A DNA stretch of 64,000 bases, taken from Lumbricus terrestris (taxonomy: Eukaryota; Annelida; Clitellata; Crassiclitellata; Lumbricidae). Of the stretch, positions 41,625 through 53,904 are shown one piece after another. Location: positions 1,960,733-2,024,732 of the forward strand of contig OX457037.1 of assembly GCA_949752735.1 (NCBI GenBank), read 5' to 3'. A program made the position numbers and the translations under genes. The notes beneath the pieces are model-generated. The model was not told the DNA's origin, ran no database searches, and saw only the letters and a list, made by a program, of their open reading frames with translations. The first letter of the stretch is position 1. The number at the start of each line of letters is the position of its first letter.

Positions 41625-42804
41625 TATGCTGGTGGAAATCGTGAATCGCGGTAAAATTGATGGTATTTTCGATTCTGGCAAGTTTTCTCAGGTAGAAGAC
41701 GAGGTTCTTCCGATGTCTTGTGAATCGATGTGTAATTACGAAGATTTCCGGCAACGATTAAATTAATAATACGCTTCCTACGGAGAAATTCTGGCATCGG
41801 CCGACGACTCAATAACTTTCTACAGGACGGAAAACGGTGGATCGGCTGTCCTAAAATATCAAAGGGAACAGGGAAGTATAGGCAACCTAATCTATAGAGC
41901 TCGAACCTGAACTAAGTGTAATTAGATAAAACTTGTATCGCTATTTTGGTGTAAATATTAGTTGTGGTGTATTCAGTCTGTGAACTGATCGGATAGGTGT
42001 GAAATAGTCAGTCTGTGAACTGATCTGATAAAACTTAAGCTAGTTAAGGGACATAGGCGTTTTAGGAGGGCCTTGATAGTGAATCTTTAATATTGTTTCT
42101 ATTTTATCGGCTGTGTAAATAATTGCTAATGAACGACAGACAGTCGCTTGATTAATTCTACAATAAATGAAACTTGAATAGAGAACTGTGAAGTGATTTC
42201 TGCTATCGAATTATAATGGACTCCGACAGGGAAACGGACAGTGTCTTAGGGACAGAACAAGAGGAAGATGAGTTATGTCCGAGAGAAACCCTTGAGTTGG
42301 GGACTACAGACAATACTGATGACTTAGACCCTGCTGTATTACAGAAGCAAATGACTACCATAGAACAGTTTATGGAGCGCCAGAGTAGCATTTTAATCGG
42401 TCTAGCCGAAGAGCTGAATCTAGTTTCCATGCAGCAAGCCCAATTAAGTTCCCGCCAGAAAGAATGTGAAACAATGGTGAAGTCGGTAGCTGATGGTAAA
42501 GTGGGTGATGGAGCTTGGGGAAAAGTTGAGGAAACGAACCCAGATAAGCACCCATTTAGTGGGGCTGTTGTGAGCTTAACAGCCACCGCTGACATATGTC
42601 CAATATCGGCCCATCCTGAGGAATTTGGTAACCAGAGAAGCTCACACCCTAGGTTAGGATTCGAACCCGCTACCATTGACACCAAAACCCTTGACCTAGG
42701 ACCCAGCTTTCCTCAACCGCGCTTAAGGGGGCGCGCAACAGTAGAGCCCATTAATTTGGGGGTGGAAACGTTAGGACAGGCGGCGCCCCCGCGCGTCACA
42801 TCAA

Positions 42805-44684
42805 TATAGCGCAAATCATTAATTACTTGTGTCTTTACAGGAAGGTAGGAATTCATTCACAGCATTCTGTGAACCAAAAAGTTTATAATTCCTCATTAGT
42901 TGTCCACTACCGTATCTACTTGTACAATGTACAGCTGCTAGTGGCTAATATTATAGATGTATCACTTACTACCCATGCTTTCCTGCTCTCTGCTTACTTC
43001 TCGTTTATATGACTCGCAGATAAACAGAAGTCTGTGGCTTGTCTTCTCTAAGAGACGGTCAGTTAAAAATGAACTCTTATAGGTAACCTTTGTCATCCAT
43101 GTCGTCATATATTTCATCCTGGTTGTCTGAAATGACACACTCCATCACTAGCAGCCGTCTCTCCTAGAATCAATAGGCAGAATTCCACCACATCTTCCTA
43201 TTGCTAACAAGTGATTGCTTATGATAAGCCGTTGAGAATAACAATGGGCCTTTGTCCATAAATATTAAATACTGCCTTCTAGGTGAACTTCCTGTCTGAA
43301 AAGTTCATGTGAGCCAACACGCATTCTGCTTTGAAGAATACAAGTTTATTTCTATGTTGTATCTACTTGTTAACCCTCAGAACAAGTATTCAACTGTTTT
43401 ATAGATCACAGGGATCTTGACTTTTTAGTCGTAGTAATATTATTATTATTATTAGTCTTTTTCATTGTCCTCTTCATCATCATCGGTCAGGTCGCTGCTC
43501 TTGCAATCTGCAGTTGTCTGTTTACTTGAGCAAGACCATTTCTTAGCATTTCCTGCTTCAATCATGTTCTTCTAGTCTCATCATCTGTTCTGTAACTCTT
43601 ACCACACCGTCTTACTAAGAGCCTTGGCGACATCAGCCACGCTCAATTGCTCATCTCTCGTGATTCTCCCTGATATGCAAAAAATATCGTAACACTCGTC
43701 AGTCATAAGAACATGTTCAGTTTTCCTACTTGTAATATAAAAAATGAAATGCTCTTTGCAACAAATTTCAACAACAAATTTAAACAACGTCTAACTTTTC
43801 TGTGATTCCGGGTTCTTATTTAGGCCTATGTGTAATGTATTCTTCATAGAATTATACTCCTCAACTAATTAAAACCCTTTGCTTAGCCCGAATATAATTG
43901 TTGCTGCAGAAATTCTTTCTTATTCACAATGCAGATAAACTCAATTGTCATTCAAGCTTTCTGAGAGTTTTCTTCAAAAGTTGATATAGCGAAAGTTGGA
44001 AAACGTCTTCAGTAGGCTATGTGGTTTCCTCTTGGCAACACACTAATTAATTGGATGGGCTGCTTCTTGTTTGGCAATTAACCAACATTCTTGGAAATCT
44101 GGTAAATCGGGAAACCAGACAACTTTGTCACGGAAGTGCAAACGAAGCGGCAAGCGACGGGTTTCAAGCTCCGACGTCACAAACAAAATTTAATCTTTTA
44201 TTTTAAAGAGTCCGCTGAGGAGAACAGTTACTGCCGCGAATGTATTTCAGGAGCTTCCCTGTGAAGTGACTCGAATATATTGGTTAGACTACTCACCGTA
44301 ATTGTAGCAAGATGCAATTCCAAAACAGTGCCAAAAACCTGCTTCCGTGTAAAACTTATTCAAAAAGCTATAGAGTAGGCATATGACCGGTGTACAAAGG
44401 ATTATCCTTTGTGTAAGCCTATAATTTAATTTAGTGTATTACCATAAAATCTATTTTGAGACGGTGTTTTTCGGCATCAGGGTGGAATATTAACTGTTCC
44501 AATAGTAATTATTTCCATATCATATATAGGCTTACCCATTATCAGCGCAAATACAATTTGTATCTCAGATTGCCTGCGTGAGACAGACGCGAGCAAACAT
44601 AATAAACGGCCTAAATCTTTTTATCTTTTTACAGGCACTATAAATAATCCAGATAGGCCTACGGTTGACCTTGGACCTTAGACC
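42805..44684. other. Intergenic, nothing recognised
   Basis: About 1.9 kb right of the retrotransposon with a short ATT run at 43,438. Small frames (for example 43,599-43,787 minus) lack domain features. No transposon ends are seen. Confidence 0.45.
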
Positions 44685-45300
44685 TTAATCCTTCCCATGC
44701 TGGACTGCACATCGGGCAATGCAGCTTCTCCATGCTCCTCTGTCCATCGCCACCTCTACAGCGCCCTCGGTCCCTCCCACGTCATCTCCAGACACAGTAG
44801 GCCTAGATCTTTTCGGACTGTTTCCTTTCTGTTTTTCTTTGGCCTTCCTCTCATCTTTCCCATCGGAAACCGATTGAACTGATTTTATCCATTCACAACA
44901 CAATCATGTTTCATCCAATTTCGTCGTATCTCCTGATTATATTCTTCAATTTCTCGTGCATCCTACTGTCCGTTCTCTTATGGTTTCGTTTGATTGACTC
45001 TCCAAAAGATGTGTAAAATTCTTCTCAAACATGCGCTGCCTCCAATCTTTCCAATTTCCCACCGTCATCGGTCATGTCTCTGCCCCAGAGGGATACTAGA
45101 CCAGCGTAGCCTACGCAGCACGGTTTTATACAACCGGGTCTTAATCTTCACGCTGATTCCATTGCTCTTTCGTATCTTTTCCAATCTCCTAAAGGTCGCA
45201 TTTGCTTTTCCAATGTGTATCCTTATCTCCTTATCACAACTTCTGTCTGCTGCCAGGGAGCCGCGGAGATAGCAGAAATCGTCCACTGACCTATTGTCCT
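44685..45300 (-). mobile_element. Remnant of LINE reverse-transcriptase C-terminus
   Basis: On the minus strand, 45,286-45,065 reads FCYLRGSLAADRSCDKEIRI then HIGKANATFRRLEKI and IKTRLYKTVL, the region after the RT catalytic box in many LINEs. Further 3' (about 44,760-44,690) AMDRGAWRSCIARC matches the end of such polyproteins. Several stops and shifts separate the parts, so it is a decayed fragment. Confidence 0.75.
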
Positions 45301-45392
45301 ATCTTCAATTTTTTATCTACCCTCTCCATTTCTTGTCACTTCTCTTCTCTTTCGATCTTGGTCTTCTCCGAAATTCCGCTACGCCAGACCAG

Positions 45393-45490
45393 TAGCGGCG
45401 CTAGAGGGGGTTAGGGAGCTAAGCCCCCCAAAAACCATTCATTTTGTTCAAATGAAAATTTCCTTGCTTAGGCCCCCCTAAAAACTGAAA
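45393..45490. mobile_element. MITE fragment
   Basis: AGTAGCGGCGCTAGAGGGGG followed by TTAGGGAGCTAAGCCCCCC looks like one terminus of a GC-rich MITE; a similar block is at about 17,595. No partner end was found. Confidence 0.4.
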
Positions 45491-46349
45491 ACCATATGCA
45501 GGAGATTCAGTGTTCATCAAGTAAAACGAGGTTTTCCATTTATTCTTTTTGCTTAAACATTTTCACTTGAGTATCGGACCAGCTTTAGCAACGTTTGAAG
45601 GGAAACGATCTGTTTATGACTTCATATTATAGAGTCTATCTGAACTAATTTATAAACAGTGTTTGCTGTTGTACGTCTTCGGATCGGGTTTAAGAATCTT
45701 CTTGTTCATTGTCTGAACGTCTTTGTAACGTTAAGCTCTGCTGAGCCTGCTTACAGGGTGTGCCCACAAATTAGACGTAGCATTGCAACTGGGTCACGCC
45801 CACAATGGAACTGATTGTGCGATTTTGTTTAAGTACAAACACTACGAATAATATAGAATCAGTTCCAGTTAAACATTTTGACCGTGAACATTTCAGCTAA
45901 CTTTCTTTCAACTCCAGCGGATGATCTGCATAATCTCGAACTTAAGTAAAACAGTTTGGCAAAATGTTCCGAGCTTATGTAAATATGTGTGTGATCATCG
46001 CCTGTTTGAAGTTGACATTCAGTAAGGATACAAGGATACTATATTATTTCTACATAGTCCTACATTAAACATTAAATAAGCATGTACTTTAGGAACTTGA
46101 TGTGAACACGATTTTGATGTTGCAATTTATTTATAGGCCTACAGCTAGCATGAGCAAGTCACAGATCTAGTTTGGGTTTTCCTCTAAAATAAATAGGGAA
46201 TGTAAAATTTATTTGAACACATTATTTTCATCAATTAGTTGTTTTACATTGGGACTAATTAGTATAAGTAATGTATATTCTATAACAAAGTACTCAATAA
46301 AAATTACATAACGCCCTTCATTTTCCTACTCTGAGGCATTTACAAGTCA
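45491..46349. other. Intergenic, nothing recognised
   Basis: AT-rich spacer with one TAGGCCTA word. No gene or repeat is seen. Confidence 0.5.
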
Positions 46350-46357
46350 GGCTAAGG

Positions 46358-46702
46358 CAGTGGTTCTCAACCCGTAGCCCGCGGGCCAAAAGTGGCCCGC
46401 CAGGTCTAAAAATATGACCCTCGTCTCTCAAAGAATGAAACCAAAAAAATAATATATGAAAAATTGACCATTTGGACATGATAGAGCACATAATTATTTT
46501 ATATTACAAAATATTTTATTTTGACGTCTATAAATAGCATCAAATATTTTATTTTGATTCAATTATAACAATTTTATAACCTTTAAGTTAATTAAATTTT
46601 ACCTTTGTGTCCCCCTAATATCCTTCAACAAAGAAAAAGTGGCCCTCGTGTCCTCTAACTTAGAAAAGTGGCCCTAAAGTCAAAAAAGGTTGGGAACCAC
46701 TG
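46358..46702. mobile_element. hAT-type MITE
   Basis: The ends CAGTGGTTCTCAACC and (reverse complement) CAGTGGTTCCCAACC are Charlie-like hAT termini. The flanking 8-mers GGCTAAGG and GGTTAATG match at six of eight positions, an aged duplication. A relative is at 4,870-5,178. Confidence 0.85.
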
Positions 46703-46975
46703 GGTTAATGTGAACAGAAGAATCTCAGACGATTGAAAGGCGGAAAGGGGTAAATCCTACGGATCTGCATGGTAGCACACTGTCGCAGTACAAGCAAAGG
46801 TCTGATTGCAAGTGGCAGCTCTAAGAAAAAAAGACGGGGATCACTGCGAGACGAGACGAGACAAGACAAGACAGCAGAGCTCTCGATGAAAGAAAGACGC
46901 CACACCGAAGACTCCTAGAGTTAGCTCAGACGAGAGAGGAAATCCTAAAAGAGATGCACCAGGAAAGGGAGCCAG

Positions 46976-47378
46976 GGTAGCGTTCTATAATGACTCGGTA
47001 ATAGTTCTATAATGACTCGGTAGATAACGTTGCAGCGTTGTTATCTTTAATAAATCCAACTTCTAGTTTGCCGAGAATCGTTTTAATCGATCCAGCTTCT
47101 CTTTAGGCAAGAATTTGTTCGATAAATCCCGCTTCTATTTCGTCAGCAAATATTTTTCATCCATTTTTCATTGAAAATTAGTGTTCATCAATCCAGCTTC
47201 AATTTCAGCAGAATGACTGCACTAACCCTTAAACTAACCCTAACCGACCCTCACGACGCCTAACCTGAGCCCTAACCGACCCTCACGCGCTAAATCCCGC
47301 TTCTATTTCGTGAGGAAATATTTTTCATCAAATTTATAAAAAAAGTTACTTGCTACCGAGTCATTATAGAACGATACC
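46976..47378. mobile_element. MULE-like MITE with 9-bp target duplication
   Basis: Terminal inverted repeats of 25 bp differ at one site: GGTAGCGTTCTATAATGACT on the left, GGTATCGTTCTATAATGACT on the right when reverse-complemented, then CGGTA. GGGAGCCAG flanks both sides (46,967-46,975 and 47,379-47,387). A 9-bp duplication points to the Mutator group. A partial second copy of the left end lies at about 47,002. The interior includes degenerate CTAACC-type repeats at about 47,220-47,290. Confidence 0.8.
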
Positions 47379-47387
47379 GGGAGCCAG

Positions 47388-47880
47388 AGTGGAAACTCTT
47401 GAATACAGTGCGACACGCAATGAACTTTGTCAAAGACTTTCATTCACCCGAAGAAGCCCCTTCTACGGTTCAATCCTAACCCGCTGGAAATGAATGGTGG
47501 CAGCGACGAGGTCTTGATCGGAGATTGTAGGCAAGACTAGAAGTGCACTTTCGGGTTGGCAGAGGTGTTGTCATTACGAGTCACGACTACACCGAACCAG
47601 CACAGTGACTGTCCAGCAGCCTCCGAGAAGGTATCGCGCACCATGCCAAGCTGCTCCAGCACTGGAAAAAATTCGCGGATCTCCGCGAGGGTCAAATCTT
47701 TAAGACACAGGTTGGTTAAGGTCACCGCATGAATGCTAAACTCAATACTCTATTCTAGAATTCGACAAAGAAGATCAACGTTGGTGGTGTAATGTTCTGG
47801 TGGAGGAAGATCAGCAGAGTCATGGGTCGTGTTGTCAGGACCTCGTACATATGCCCACCGGAGATAGTCTCTGCAAGGCT
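47388..47880. other. Intergenic, no gene called
   Basis: A minus-strand frame (47,537-47,725) reads LTNLCLKDLTLAEIREFFPV but has no family I can name and no splice context. It may be a fragment of a decayed gene. Confidence 0.35.
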
Positions 47881-48590
47881 CAAATCAAATTCAAATCAAA
47901 TTTATTGAATCGATTCAGTGTATACAAACTATACATACTACTGATCACAATGCACTTTTAAATTATAGAATGCAAAGAAATGATAAAACATAATATAGAT
48001 AAGCCTACATTTAAAATGTGCAATAGATAGCAGAGCAATAAAGAGTTAAGTGAATCGACTCGTGAGGAGAAGAAGCTAACGCTTATCTAGTCATCCCCAA
48101 CATTTTAAGACTAAGTAAAGAAGCAAAGGTAAAAAATAGGAATCGACACTATGGCTAGGGTTTAATTAATGATTTAATTAAAGGTCACATAGAATCAGCT
48201 GTTTTAAGCAAGTGTTTTTCAAAGGTCAACTTAAAGGAGTTAGGGGAGATAATGGACCGGATGTTGGGTCAATGGTATTCCATAGCCTAGGTCCTGAAAT
48301 TCTGACAGTGAATTGTTTGGTGTTAGTGCTACATGATTTATGATGTAAGTTGAATCGAGATCTGGTGTTATAGCTGTGGATAGAAGCATTGGTTGTAAAA
48401 TAGTCCCTAAAAAGACTGGGAAGTAAATGATTCTGATGTCGGTACATAAATACTGCCAGTTGGAGTTTATATAAGTCATAAACAGTTAGTAGGTCAAGGT
48501 TTCTAAATAGGCAGCCAGATAGTGGGAGCCTGAGATGATTCATTTCGACAACTAAAGGCTTGATTACCTGAACAACCACATAGAAATGCG
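47881..48590 (-). mobile_element. CR1/L2-group LINE 3' fragment
   Basis: On the minus strand, 48,579-48,226 encodes the C-terminal end of a LINE ORF2 (LDLLTVYDLYKLQLAVFMY, HSYNTRSRFNLHHK, RISGPRLWNTI). A 3' region follows, ending at 47,881-47,905 in TTTGATTTGAATTTGATTT-type repeats. The copy is truncated at the 5' end, close to the hAT element at 48,631. Confidence 0.88.
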
Positions 48591-48630
48591 CGCACCTACG
48601 GATAGCCTACGTTTCATTCTAAGGTTAGAC

Positions 48631-49454
48631 CAGTGATTCCCAACCTTTTTTCCCTTGCGGCACACTAAAAAAGAATTTAAAAAATTCGCGGCACACTTAA
48701 CAATAATTACTAATTTGTTATCTATTTGTCACTATTATTCAATAATATTCTTATTTTAGTGTTCTTATTGTCTAATGGTAGCCTACTCCAGTCAGCATAT
48801 CAAATTGAAACGAGGCTCCAAAGACGACAATCATACCCGCATTTCATCGTCGATTCTAGGAAGTCTCACGCCTTTTTACACTTGATTTCAGTTCAGGCTG
48901 AAAATCTAAATTCACAAAGCCACGAAGATGCAAATGGCAGAAGAAGAATTTTGACTGCTCTTGAACTGATCGAAGGATAGGCTATGATTTCTGAATGGAA
49001 AGCCAAAACTCATCCAAACTCTTTTCGATAAAAGTTGACTGATAAAATTTGTCACTTTTTGTAAATCAATGAGCTGTTCTTTATCCTCGGTTGTAAGATT
49101 TGTTGTTCCGCCGATTACGAATGGACTGATTACCCAGTCAAAAAAAGATTGCAAGCGCAGGGAAGTAATGTTGCACCTCTGGTTGTTGGTCTATCAATGT
49201 GTTTAGTATTTCAGGTGCAATTTTCTTTTTTAACTGAGATTCATTGACCGTGGGAAAGCAATCAAGATTTCCCTTGAGGATCTTGATCTGCTACAGTGTG
49301 AGAGAATAAGACCAACTGACTTAAGTTTTGATGTTGCAGTGATGACGTTTTCGGATGTTTTGTTTGGAATCATTATTAATTAACAATAATATATTAGAAT
49401 GTTTCGCGCGGCACACTAGCAACGTTCTCGCGGCACACTGGTTGGGAATAACTG
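48631..49454. mobile_element. hAT (Charlie-like) element, TSD GGTTAGAC
   Basis: The ends CAGTGATTCCCAACC and (reverse complement) CAGTTATTCCCAACC are inverted, and exact GGTTAGAC duplications flank it (48,623-48,630 and 49,455-49,462). On the minus strand, broken frames include TTEDKEQLIDLQ and a CEFRFSA-like stretch, the C-terminal region of hAT transposases of the ZBED-related type. No intact frame remains. Confidence 0.9.
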
Positions 49455-49462
49455 GGTTAGAC

Positions 49463-50190
49463 GATCATTTCATGTCAGGAATTCTTAGTAGACCAATCTT
49501 GTACATGTACATAGATGAACTAGATGATGGAAAAGTATTTGCCAATCGTTATTTTTTCTTGCAGTTGACAAAGGGTTAATGATCAATGCAAACACCTGGT
49601 TTGGAACAACTATCGACGATTTTGCAAACGAAAGATCAGCGACATTGAAGATCTCTGACCAAGAAACCACTTCGAGCACTCACATTGCTTTGGCTACTTC
49701 GCCAAAAGCAGCACCAGCACCAACAATCACCCGAGTTTCACAAGACAGTTCAACCGAATCTTCAAAAGAAGCCACTTGTAACAGTGAAGTTACACAGGAG
49801 TCCGATACTGCACGTCACCCAACAACAATAATTGCCAGATCCATGCAACTTGCTAAAGTCAGAAGCAGAAGATATCCAAGGCAGAAAGAATGCTTTGATG
49901 ATGAACACAGATGTCACAAACGACTATTGGAATCAACAGAAGGTAGACTTCTTAATGCTGTCAGAATGATCGTTATCTTATTAAATTATTAGAAATAGTA
50001 TTTTGATTCATGTTCACATTGTGGTTAATCCATTTGCCTTACAACGTGTGGATAAAACTGTTAGATGATGCGAATTTGACATGAATTTTATTCTCTTGAC
50101 AAGAGAATGTCGTCTCTATGTTAAAAGACGTCTGCCTCCGCTAACTTAGGTTCTAAACAAATAATATGGTTGTTGACCACAAAGAATATA
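49463..50190. other. Intergenic with an unassigned open frame
   Basis: A plus-strand frame at 49,579-49,992 (137 codons) is Ser/Thr/Glu-rich in the middle and Arg/Lys-rich near its end. No domain, signal peptide or splice context is recognised. It could be a decayed exon or chance. Confidence 0.35.
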
Positions 50191-51409
50191 CACCGTGATT
50201 TAAAAAAGTAAGCCAAACTGTTTCTCATAATTATATCTCTAATGTCTGATAACATATCACGCTAAATTTTTCCAAATATTTAGAGAATTGGACCAAGAAT
50301 ATGATTCCAAAATTTTATGAGAAACAGTTGAACGGATAAAACGATATGTATCTTTCAACTTCATATGCCGAAATTTCAGTTTACAACTAATTTTCTGTTA
50401 GATTCAATAAAATGTAAGTCAAACTGTTTTTCAATATCTTTATGGCCTGATAATTAATCATTCTAAAATTTTCCAGATATGAAGAGAATTGAACTAGCAA
50501 TATGATTCCAACAGTATGGTTTTATTATTTAATTAAATAAAATTCTCAAAATGTCCTCCTCCTGCTTGCACGCAAGCCTGGAGGTGCTGGTGCCATTGGG
50601 CAACAGCATCGTCGATTATCCTCTGGTCCAGGCCATCACACACGTCCAACAAGGTTGCTTCAGATCGTTCATATCATGGATTGTTGTCTGGTAGACTCGG
50701 TCTTGCATCACGCTCCACACTTTATAGTCGACAGGATTCAAATCTGGGCTGTTCGGAGGCCATAATGTGGGAGAAATGAAGTCTGGCGTCTCTTTTGTCA
50801 GCATTTCGATGGTTTCCTTGGCTCTGTGGGCTTGGGCACTGTCCTGTTGAAAAATAAAGCAGCCTTCTGGTGCTAGATTTCTCATTACAGGTAGAAGATG
50901 CAGTGACAGCAGAACGTTGCGATAAAAGACTTCGTTAATTTTTACTTCAGGATCACTGAAGATCAAAATTAATGGGAACGAACAAGCGTCGAAACCGAGA
51001 CGAACAGACTTGCTGAAAACTTAAATTTCGGGAGATGAAATTTAAAAATTCATTTTTATCCGCTCACATTGATGTCATGATATTTTGGAATCATATTCTT
51101 GGCTCAAATCTCAAAATATTTGGAAAATTTTACTATGATTAATTATCAGGCCATTAAGATAATGAAGAACAATTTGACTTTCATTTTTTTAATCTAATTA
51201 TTCTAACAGAAAATTGCTTGTAAACTGAAATTTCGGCATACGAAGTTGAAAGGTTCATACCTTTTTATCCGTTCTACTGTATCTCATAAAATTCGGAATC
51301 ACATTGCTGGTCCAATTTTCTTAATATCTGGAAATTTTTTAGCGTGATATGTTATCAGGCATTAGCCATATATTAAAAACAATTTGGCTTACTTTTTTGA
51401 ATCACGGTG
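50191..51409 (-). mobile_element. Mariner element with nested copies of its own termini
   Basis: The outer ends CACCGTGATTTAAAAAAGTA and CACCGTGATTCAAAAAAGTA (right end reverse-complemented) start terminal inverted repeats of about 200 bp. Inside them a second, diverged pair starts near 50,405 and 51,195 (AGTCAAACTGTTTTTCAATA, and GAACAATTTGACTTTCATTT on the right). The total of 1.2 kb is mariner-sized. Flanking TA duplication is not clear (TA left, AG right). Confidence 0.85.
50540..50966 (-). pseudogene. Mariner transposase C-terminal half (DD37D type)
   Basis: The minus-strand frame includes FQQDSAQAHRAKETI and WPPNSPDLNPVDYKVW. The second catalytic Asp (QQD) and third (PVD) are separated by 37 residues, the spacing of the DD37D (maT-like) mariner group. 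The first catalytic Asp and the N-terminal half are absent. After DLKQ a frameshift near 50,640 puts the typical end (QRIIDDAVAQWHQHLQACVQ, then AGGGHFE) in another frame. Confidence 0.85.
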
Positions 51410-52205
51410 AGAGTGGAACGTGATATCTGAAACTGAAACGCAGTGGTGTAAGAGAAAGGTGCTAACCCTTAATCACCTTTATATACCTCAGCATACACTT
51501 TAAGGTACAAAACAATCAACCTGGATGGATGGATCCGATTTGACCAGGGTCTATGACAACAGAAGCCGTTACCCTGGACAGAAATTTGCTCGGTGTATTA
51601 CAGCACTGTAGAGCATTGAGTCAATTTGAATCTCTGGCCATGGTCTCTGTCTACTTTACCATCTCGTAACTTCCTATCTAGTCTACATCACTAGTCTCGT
51701 AGAGACTGGAGATTGGAGAAGGTCAATCGGGAGAACTTCCGTCGAACCTCTCAATGATGTAGTTCTTGGAAAAACATATAAATGGAGTAATTCATCCAAA
51801 TTCGATACTTCGTTCATTTTTATTTCTGCAAAGAGTAACTTGAGAATGGGCCAAAGGTAAAGGCTTAGGATGAGTCTTACAATATAACTGTTCTGGTAAT
51901 AAAATGGGTCTACATTGAGTGTTGTACTGTGTGAAATCGCACGTCGTTCTGAAAACATCCTTTTGACTTGTGTAGCCTTAGTGAGTACGCTGAGTAGACC
52001 CCATCATTGGATTGTGCATAAGATGCATAAGATCACAACAACGACGAAAGAGTCATTTTTATTAAGATTTTCGCTAACAATTTGACACAACAAATTTAAT
52101 GATTCAAAATCCGGAACTAATTCCCGTCATGCTTTTGCATTGTTTTGAGTTGCAGGAGACGTCATCAGTTTGAACTCAAAGTATAATCCAATTCTATGCT
52201 CATCT
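51410..52205. other. Intergenic, nothing recognised
   Basis: The frame at 51,683-51,958 (minus) has no recognised domain. No repeat ends are seen. Confidence 0.45.
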
Positions 52206-52214
52206 GTAAGTGGT

Positions 52215-52977
52215 ATGGCAAAACTAAAGAACCTAATCTACATACTATGTTGGTTTAGTAACACATTAATGACTCTGCAGGCTTTCGAGGACATGATTCC
52301 GCACGATCTGTTAATGATTACCATTATAGAAGAGATCAAAGGACCTTGGAACATGGTTGGCATAGAAAAGACGAATACGTTTTACATCAGTGACAGAGAA
52401 TGTGGGTGCATTTGGAAGATAGACATGAACAAGAATAAAGTTGACAAATGGATCTCCGATTTCTACTACAGAAGCAGCTTGTCTGTGGACAACAATGACC
52501 AAATAGTGGCAATGTGTCTTCTCTTAGATGACAGGGTATTTCTGGAGATTTGCAACCAGGACGCGAAAGTTATGACAAGTCTTCGACTTCCCAACTACTT
52601 GACACCTCCATTCCACGCCATTCAGAAGTCTAACGGAGAATTCATCGTTGGCCATAGATTCGAATACTATGTTGGACTTAATCAGCTTTTGAGTCTCGTA
52701 GACGACGATGGGTATAATTATACTCAGAGAGGTTTGTCTCAGAGATGGATGTGTTTCGCAAACGCCATTTTTCTTTGATGAAGATTATAATATTCTAATC
52801 GCGGTTGCTACATGTGACGGAATGATATATCTCATTGACCTGAATAATCCTGAATGGAAGCTAATTGATTGTTTCTTTGGGCTTTGGATTCAGAAATTGT
52901 TTTACGACGAAAAGAAAAAGCAGATCATTCTTTTTGATGGAGCAACTGTGCATATTCTGACACTGAACAAAAACTAA
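52215..52977 (+). pseudogene. NHL-like beta-propeller protein with a frameshift
   Basis: From Met at 52,215 the N-terminus (LIYILCWFSNTLMTLQA) could be a signal peptide. The following repeats, NTFYISDRECGCIWKIDM, PFHAIQKSNGEFIVGH then LLSLVDDDG, and FFFDEDYNILIAVATCDGMI then YLIDL, resemble the blades of NHL-type propellers found in many invertebrate proteins. The frame ends at 52,778, and the next blade is open only in another frame (52,708-52,977), so a shift lies between about 52,710 and 52,780 near a T run. Ligand and role are unknown. A splice inside the overlap is possible but no good GT-AG pair is evident. Confidence 0.6.
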
Positions 52978-53207
52978 TCGCGACTGGCATACATGGAAAT
53001 TAAGTGATAGACTGGTCACTGGTCAGAACTATTGTCTTGCAACAATGTGCAACATTTAGGATTCTAAAACTCCGTGCGGCACACTATTATATGAATTGCA
53101 ATGCATCATGTGAATTGTCAACGACATTCAGCTATTCGATATCGAACATGGTACTATGGCAGTGTTGTTCAGGTTGTTCTGTTAGACTGATGGGTAGGCG
53201 TCGTAGT

Positions 53208-53221
53208 AGTAGCTGCAGTGA

Positions 53222-53257
<36 letters not shown>

Positions 53258-53272
53258 CAGTAGTAGTAGTAT
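53208..53272. repeat. AGT triplet microsatellite
   Basis: (AGT)n with few interruptions. It creates a poly-Ser/poly-Tyr open frame that is not a gene. Confidence 0.95.
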
Positions 53273-53344
53273 ATCTTTTCAGCGTTTGTTAACTGACAAC
53301 ATGGATTAAAAACGTTTGAGGTTCTAAACATGGACTTGACCTTG

Positions 53345-53490
53345 AAAGAATATTTAGTGATATTAGTATTCAGCGACATTAGTATTCAGCGAATATATCT
53401 TGATAATAGTATTCAGCGAATAATTATATCGTGATATTAGTATTCAACGAATATAATTATCATGATATTAGTATTCACCAGCTGCAACTG
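53345..53490. repeat. Short tandem block 'gatattagtattcagcga'
   Basis: Five diverged copies with variable AT-rich spacers of 18-36 bp. Confidence 0.8.
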
Positions 53491-53904
53491 ACTAAAGAAT
53501 TTTCATCGCTATAACAACGTCACTAACTAGGCTACACCGTCAATTGTAGGCCTATTGTCTCAACATTTCTAATTATAATTATTGTCTCTTATTGCACAAC
53601 CCAATGAAACGGTGATGCATATAAACTTTATGCGATGAAAGTCAGAAGGCTCAAAATGCCGAAACGAAAAATATAAAGAAGAAAATATAGTAAGTTGGAA
53701 CTAACGAATGCAATTCTGAAAAGTGAATGACTGTAAGCGTATACTGCATTGGACCCATTGGTAGACATTGGCAACAAACACATGCAACGTGGTTAACGAA
53801 AACACATTATTTTTTACTTGGTCGAAAACAGAGTCTGCTGACATGACATAATATTATAATGATGAAAATTTAAATTCAACGCGGTGCAAGGACCGAGATA
53901 GACA

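Larger units (their letters stand above)
39276..42800 (+). repeat. 3' LTR, split by a Tc1-type insertion
   Basis: LTR sequence runs 39,276-39,550 and 41,625-42,800. Joined, the parts give exactly the length of the 5' LTR. The PBS-side end GCGTCACA is followed by the target duplication TCAA. Confidence 0.93.
29455..42804 (+). mobile_element. Ty3/gypsy LTR retrotransposon, complete, TSD TCAA
   Basis: TCAA flanks the element at 29,455-29,458 and 42,801-42,804. The 5' LTR is 29,459-30,907 (1,449 bp). The 3' LTR is 39,276-42,800 and has the same 1,449 bp once the 2,074-bp Tc1-type insertion and its TA duplication are removed. Both LTRs start TG and end CA and look identical by eye elsewhere. The order Gag, protease, RT, RNase H, integrase and the GPY/F motif place it in Ty3/gypsy. 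Without the insertion it is about 11.3 kb. No env-like frame lies after pol. Confidence 0.95.

Noticed and set aside
42216..42809. Second copy of the LTR leader ORF
   Set aside because: It is the 3' LTR duplicate; the frame runs into host DNA after the LTR end.
47220..47290. Interstitial telomere array
   Set aside because: Only a few degenerate CTAACC words inside a MITE, not a TTAGGG array.
49579..49992. Hypothetical protein gene
   Set aside because: No domain, splice site or repeat support; listed only as an unassigned frame.
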